This document shows, one piece after another, positions 44,060 to 46,809 of a stretch of DNA of 46,809 nucleotides (positions are counted from its first letter, which is position 1; the number at the start of each line of letters is the position of its first letter). The DNA comes from Sporolactobacillus spathodeae (GTDB lineage: Bacteria > Bacillota > Bacilli > Bacillales > Sporolactobacillaceae): contig NZ_JAFBEV010000023.1 in NCBI RefSeq assembly GCF_016908935.1, forward strand, positions 1-46,809, in the 5' to 3' direction. The notes below the pieces were generated by a model, which saw only the letters and a program-made list of their open reading frames with translations, was not told the origin of the DNA and did not search any database. The position numbers and the translations under genes are program-made.

Positions 44060-44827
44060 TACTCTGTCGATGCCGCCTCCTACTCTGTCGATGTTCGTGC
44101 CTACTCTGTCGATGCTGACTCCTACTCTGTCGATGCCGCCCTCTACTCTGTCGATGCCGCCCTCTACTCTGTCGATGCCGCCTCCTACTCTGTCGATCTT
44201 GCCCTCTACTCTGTCGATGCTGGCCCCTACTCTGTCGATGCCGCCCTCTACTCTGTCGATGCCGCCCTCTACTCTGTCGATCTTGCCCTCTACTCTGTCG
44301 ATGCTTGCCTCTACTCTGTCGATGCTGGCCCCTACTCTGTCGATGCTGGCCCCTACTCTGTCGATGCTGGCCCCTACTCTGTCGATGCCGCCCTCTACTC
44401 TGTCGATGCCGCCCTCTACTCTGTCGATCTTGCCCTCTACTCTGTCGATGCTGGCCTCTACTCTGTCGATGTGACGCCCTACTCTGTCGATGTTCGCGCC
44501 TACTCTGTCGATGCTTACTCCTACTCTGTCGATGCTGGCCTCTACTCTGTCGATCTTGCCCTCTACTCTGTCGATCTTGCCCCCTACTCTGTCGATCTTG
44601 CCCTCTACTCTGTCGATGCTGGCCTCTACTCTGTCGATGTGACGCCCTACTCTGTCGATCTTGCCCTCTACTCTGTCGATCTTGCCCTCTACTCTGTCGA
44701 TCTTGCCCTCTACTCTGTCGATCTTGCCCTCTACTCTGTCGATCTTGCCCTCTACTCTGTCGATCTTGCCCACTACTCTGTCGATCTTGCCCTTACTCTG
44801 TCGATGCTGACTCCTACTCTGTCGATA
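44060..44827. repeat. Tandem array of 37 units of 21 bp
   Basis: Every unit has the core TACTCTGTCGAT, invariant in essentially all copies, followed by 9 variable bases drawn from a small set (GCCGCCCTC, GCTGGCCCC, CTTGCCCTC and GTGACGCCC, among others). The core recurs at exactly 21-bp steps from 44061 to 44775; one base is missing after unit 35. Because 21 is a multiple of 3, several frames on both strands stay open. The longest, on the minus strand (44773 to 43997), reads as heptads IDRVEGK with Ile and Val spaced like coiled-coil a/d positions. It starts at a GTG without a ribosome site and is cut from the two outer units by the missing base. I list it as repeat DNA. Confidence 0.95.
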
Positions 44828-44901
44828 TTCGGGCTATCATAGTGAATATTTTCACTCTGATCAACGGCTGATCATTTGTTTTCAATAACATCGTGCAGAA
44901 T

Positions 44902-45095
44902 TCAGAAAAACTTGGCATAGCCAAGTCCTTTTTAAATAATTGCGCTTCGGTTGCTCACTTGCCGCAGGCGATCCGTGAGCCTCCTCAGACAAGCGAGAAT
45001 CTGCGGGGGCTCACTTGGCTCGCTTTTCCCGCAAGACGCCAGAGCACCTCGCTGCATTTTTATGCAAAAATCTTTATACTTTCTTATCTCTTAAA
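44902..45095. repeat. Dispersed palindromic repeat, copy F
   Basis: The most complete copy: the hairpin CTTGGCATAGCCAAG (44911-44925), TCCTTTTT, the GC-rich palindrome with CTGCGGGGGCTCACTTGGC and TTTTCCCGCAAGACGCCAG, then CACCTCGCTGCATTTTTATG and CTTTATACTTTCTTATCTCT. It can serve as the reference for the family in this window. Confidence 0.9.
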
Positions 45096-45344
45096 ACGGC
45101 GCCAAAAGATTGTTTCCACAGAAATTGTATGATAAAATAAGAACAAATATTCGTATTCAGTTGATGAACCAACTTCCTTTTAATTTTCCACTTTGACACT
45201 CTCCTAATTCAAGCGGACACATATTCACGACTCTTAAAGAAAACACGGAGTTATTAAAAAGAAAATCTCGTATGTTCATGTTTCAACAGCTTTTTAATGA
45301 AAGCACAAAGTACACGATAAAATCTCTTAAAAAGAGGTGGATAT

Positions 45345-46307
45345 ATGTTTTACAAGCCTGTAAATATTCCATATTATTTACTACAATATGAAGCGTACGC
45401 CCGAAGGCTCCGTCCTGGTTCACTTATGAATTCAATTGAATCACAAATTAAGAATTACCGAGCAGGGTACAATGGTGAGCGTTCGCTTGAACCCATGCTT
45501 GCCGAATTACCAGACAAAAATTTTCTCATTTTTCACGATCTCCGCCTGTCAAACAATCTTTACTTCTTCCAAATCGATTATTTGATTCTCACTTCCGCAT
45601 TTTTCCTGATTTTGGAGGTTAAAAACATTGCTGGAACGCTCCAACTTAATTTTGCAACCCATAAATTGACGCGAAGTTATAATGGAAAAATTGAGACATT
45701 TCAGGATCCGACAGTGCAGTCATCGATTTTGTGCCAACAACTCCAGGATTGGCTTAGCATTCACTTCAATTCGATTTCTGATATACCTGTTCTAGATCTT
45801 GTCGTTTTCTCATCGCCCGGTACTTATATCACTTTTGTCAATGGAACTCCAGAACAAGAGATGGGTGTCATCCGTGGACCCGCTGTAAAGCAAAAAATAC
45901 TTTCTCTTACGAATGAATATGGAGCAGCTTCGCTAAATTCAAAGATTTTTAAAAACTTGCCCGAACAACTGCTCGTAGCCAATCATCCGAAGACTATTGA
46001 TCTAATTGCTAACAAAACAGTCCAGGCTGAGGAATTGATTAAAGGTGTTCGTTGTCCATCATGCAGTCATATCCCAATGACACGAATTGCCCAAAACTGG
46101 CACTGTCCCATTTGTGGTAAAGAATCACCAAAGGCATACATCTCTGCATTAGAAGATTTTCGCTTAATATACGGGCCAAAAATTACCAACCGTCAATGCA
46201 AAGAATTTCTCGGTTTGGATTCTATGACCACGTCAAAATACCTCTTAAGATCGGTCCATCCAACATCAATTGGGAAAAACAGCAACAGAATTTATCTATT
46301 AAAGTGA
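45345..46307 (+). CDS. NERD domain-containing protein with a C-terminal zinc ribbon
   Basis: A 320-residue protein with a nuclease-related (NERD) domain at about 35-200. It starts with the AGYNGERSLE motif, and FQIDYLILTSAFFLILEVKN supplies the Asp and Glu-x-Lys of a PD-(D/E)XK-like core. A zinc ribbon follows, CPSC...CPIC (about 236-257), then a C-terminal helical part. NERD proteins are thought to act on DNA, but their role is unknown. The ATG at 45345 has GAGG 7 nt upstream. It stands alone between repeat arrays. Confidence 0.85.
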   Translation: MFYKPVNIPYYLLQYEAYARRLRPGSLMNSIESQIKNYRAGYNGERSLEPMLAELPDKNFLIFHDLRLSNNLYFFQIDYLILTSAFFLILEVKNIAGTLQLNFATHKLTRSYNGKIETFQDPTVQSSILCQQLQDWLSIHFNSISDIPVLDLVVFSSPGTYITFVNGTPEQEMGVIRGPAVKQKILSLTNEYGAASLNSKIFKNLPEQLLVANHPKTIDLIANKTVQAEELIKGVRCPSCSHIPMTRIAQNWHCPICGKESPKAYISALEDFRLIYGPKITNRQCKEFLGLDSMTTSKYLLRSVHPTSIGKNSNRIYLLK

Positions 46308-46809
46308 AGTATTAATTCCTCTCAACCTGCTATTCAACACCAACACTTTGCTCAGACGATACCAAACGTTAACTCTCTGGATGTTATTGCCTTATTTATT
46401 TCCATGCCCTTTTTTAATTTTTTATTCAGGCCTAACCATTTCTTTGAAATGCTTGCATTTATAGAGTAGATGCGTTTGAACGACTCCTAAATTTTTTATT
46501 TTGCTTTCACCGCTTTTCTGAAACCTCCTACTTATAGAATGGGAGCCTGCATTGTGCAGCTCCTAATTTTTTTATTTTAATACCACCGTTTTTTTGAAAA
46601 GCCTTCAGATGAATACAGGTATTTAGTAGCAGATTATAAATTTTTCAAATCTGTCTCACCGCTTTTCTGGAAGCCTCCTACTTATAGAATGGGAGCCAGT
46701 TTTGTGCAGCTCCTAAATTTTTTATTTTGCTCTCACCGCTTTTTTTGATAGTCTTCAGACAAACATAGGTATTTAGTAGCAAATTATAATTTTTTCAAAT
46801 CTGTCTCAC
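46308..46809. other. AT-rich, repeat-filled right end
   Basis: No gene is seen. From about 46430 the sequence consists of related units of about 75 bp arranged as a ~150-bp dimer, continuing past the window edge. Confidence 0.7.
46508..46809. repeat. Tandem repeat of ~150-bp dimeric units
   Basis: Units start with CACCGCTTTT-like sequence at 46508, 46584, 46657, 46734 and 46807, alternating two types. Type X carries CTCCTACTTATAGAATGGGA and a GGAGC...GCTCC hairpin followed by a T-rich run; type Y carries CTTCAGA and GGTATTTAGTAGCA. X repeats after 149 bp and Y after 150 bp. A degenerate X-like unit precedes them from about 46434. The array is cut by the window edge. Confidence 0.85.

Larger units (their letters stand above)
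44001..45344. other. Repeat-rich intergenic region
   Basis: About 1.3 kb without a convincing gene. It holds the 37-unit 21-bp array, repeat copy F and the AT-rich upstream region of the NERD gene. Confidence 0.7.

Noticed and set aside
43997-44773. 258-residue IDRVEGK heptad protein on the minus strand, and the open plus-strand frames of the same array
   Set aside because: Open frames follow from a 21-bp period. No ribosome site precedes the GTG, a missing base breaks the frame at the outer end, and the core is invariant at the DNA level. Kept as a finding, not as a gene.
44060-44827. CRISPR-like array (constant core, variable part)
   Set aside because: The unit is only 21 bp, the variable part is 9 bp and recurs from a small set, and no cas genes are near.

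Overview
The window looks like a chromosomal segment of a low-to-mid-GC Bacillota, most likely a Bacillales member related to Bacillus or Sporolactobacillus. The reasons are AGGAGG-type Shine-Dalgarno sites with frequent GTG/TTG starts, an mtlA-mtlR-mtlD operon with cre-like sites, a DUF1659/DUF2922/YvrJ gene triad, a complete teichuronic-acid (tua) cluster, a Bacillus-type LexA box and a P2A calcium ATPase. Genus-level assignment is inference. No prophage, CRISPR array or rRNA operon is seen.

Layout. (1) 1-7.4 kb: the 3' end of an unidentified gene, an OFA-type MFS transporter behind a cre-like promoter, and the mannitol operon mtlA-mtlR-mtlD (minus strand) with a readable promoter, candidate MtlR operator and cre site. 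(2) 7.5-14.8 kb: small DUF1659, DUF2922 and YvrJ proteins, an aldo/keto reductase, RidA, a Ca2+ P-type ATPase and a secreted M30-like metallopeptidase. (3) 14.9-16.5 kb: a gene-poor, repeat-rich patch with a Pyr_excise/TIGR02328-type gene between two copies of a dispersed palindromic repeat, two gene remnants and tRNA-Ala(GGC). (4) 16.7-23 kb: an amino-acid permease, a DpnII-like type II restriction-modification pair behind a LexA-box-like site, a membrane-anchored phosphoesterase and an M20 amidohydrolase. (5) 23.1-28.9 kb: a polyamine cluster, speD-speA-speE followed by its own promoter and carboxy(nor)spermidine dehydrogenase-decarboxylase. Two routes to a triamine are therefore encoded side by side. 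(6) 29.5-40.2 kb: a nine-gene teichuronic-acid-type cluster in the order tuaD, tuaC, tuaB, tuaA, epimerase, tuaE, tuaF, tuaG, tuaH (minus strand). It covers UDP-GlcA supply, lipid priming, glycosyl transfer, flipping, polymerisation and chain-length control. Both tuaD and tuaC are preceded by three Pho-box-like hexamers with about 11-bp periodicity, placed exactly 9 nt before a TATAAT. (7) 40.7-46.3 kb: a divergent ykcC/ykcB-like GT2 plus GT-C pair, a large 21-bp tandem array, and a NERD-domain protein. The window ends inside a roughly 150-bp tandem repeat.

The most unusual content is between the genes. There is a family of ~110-190-bp palindromic repeats (at least six long copies plus short derivatives). 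There is an array of 37 units of 21 bp whose 12-bp core is invariant. A second, degenerate 21-bp array lies inside the tua cluster with a relic elsewhere. A dimeric ~150-bp repeat runs off the right edge. Regulatory calls are pattern matches by eye and were not scored statistically.
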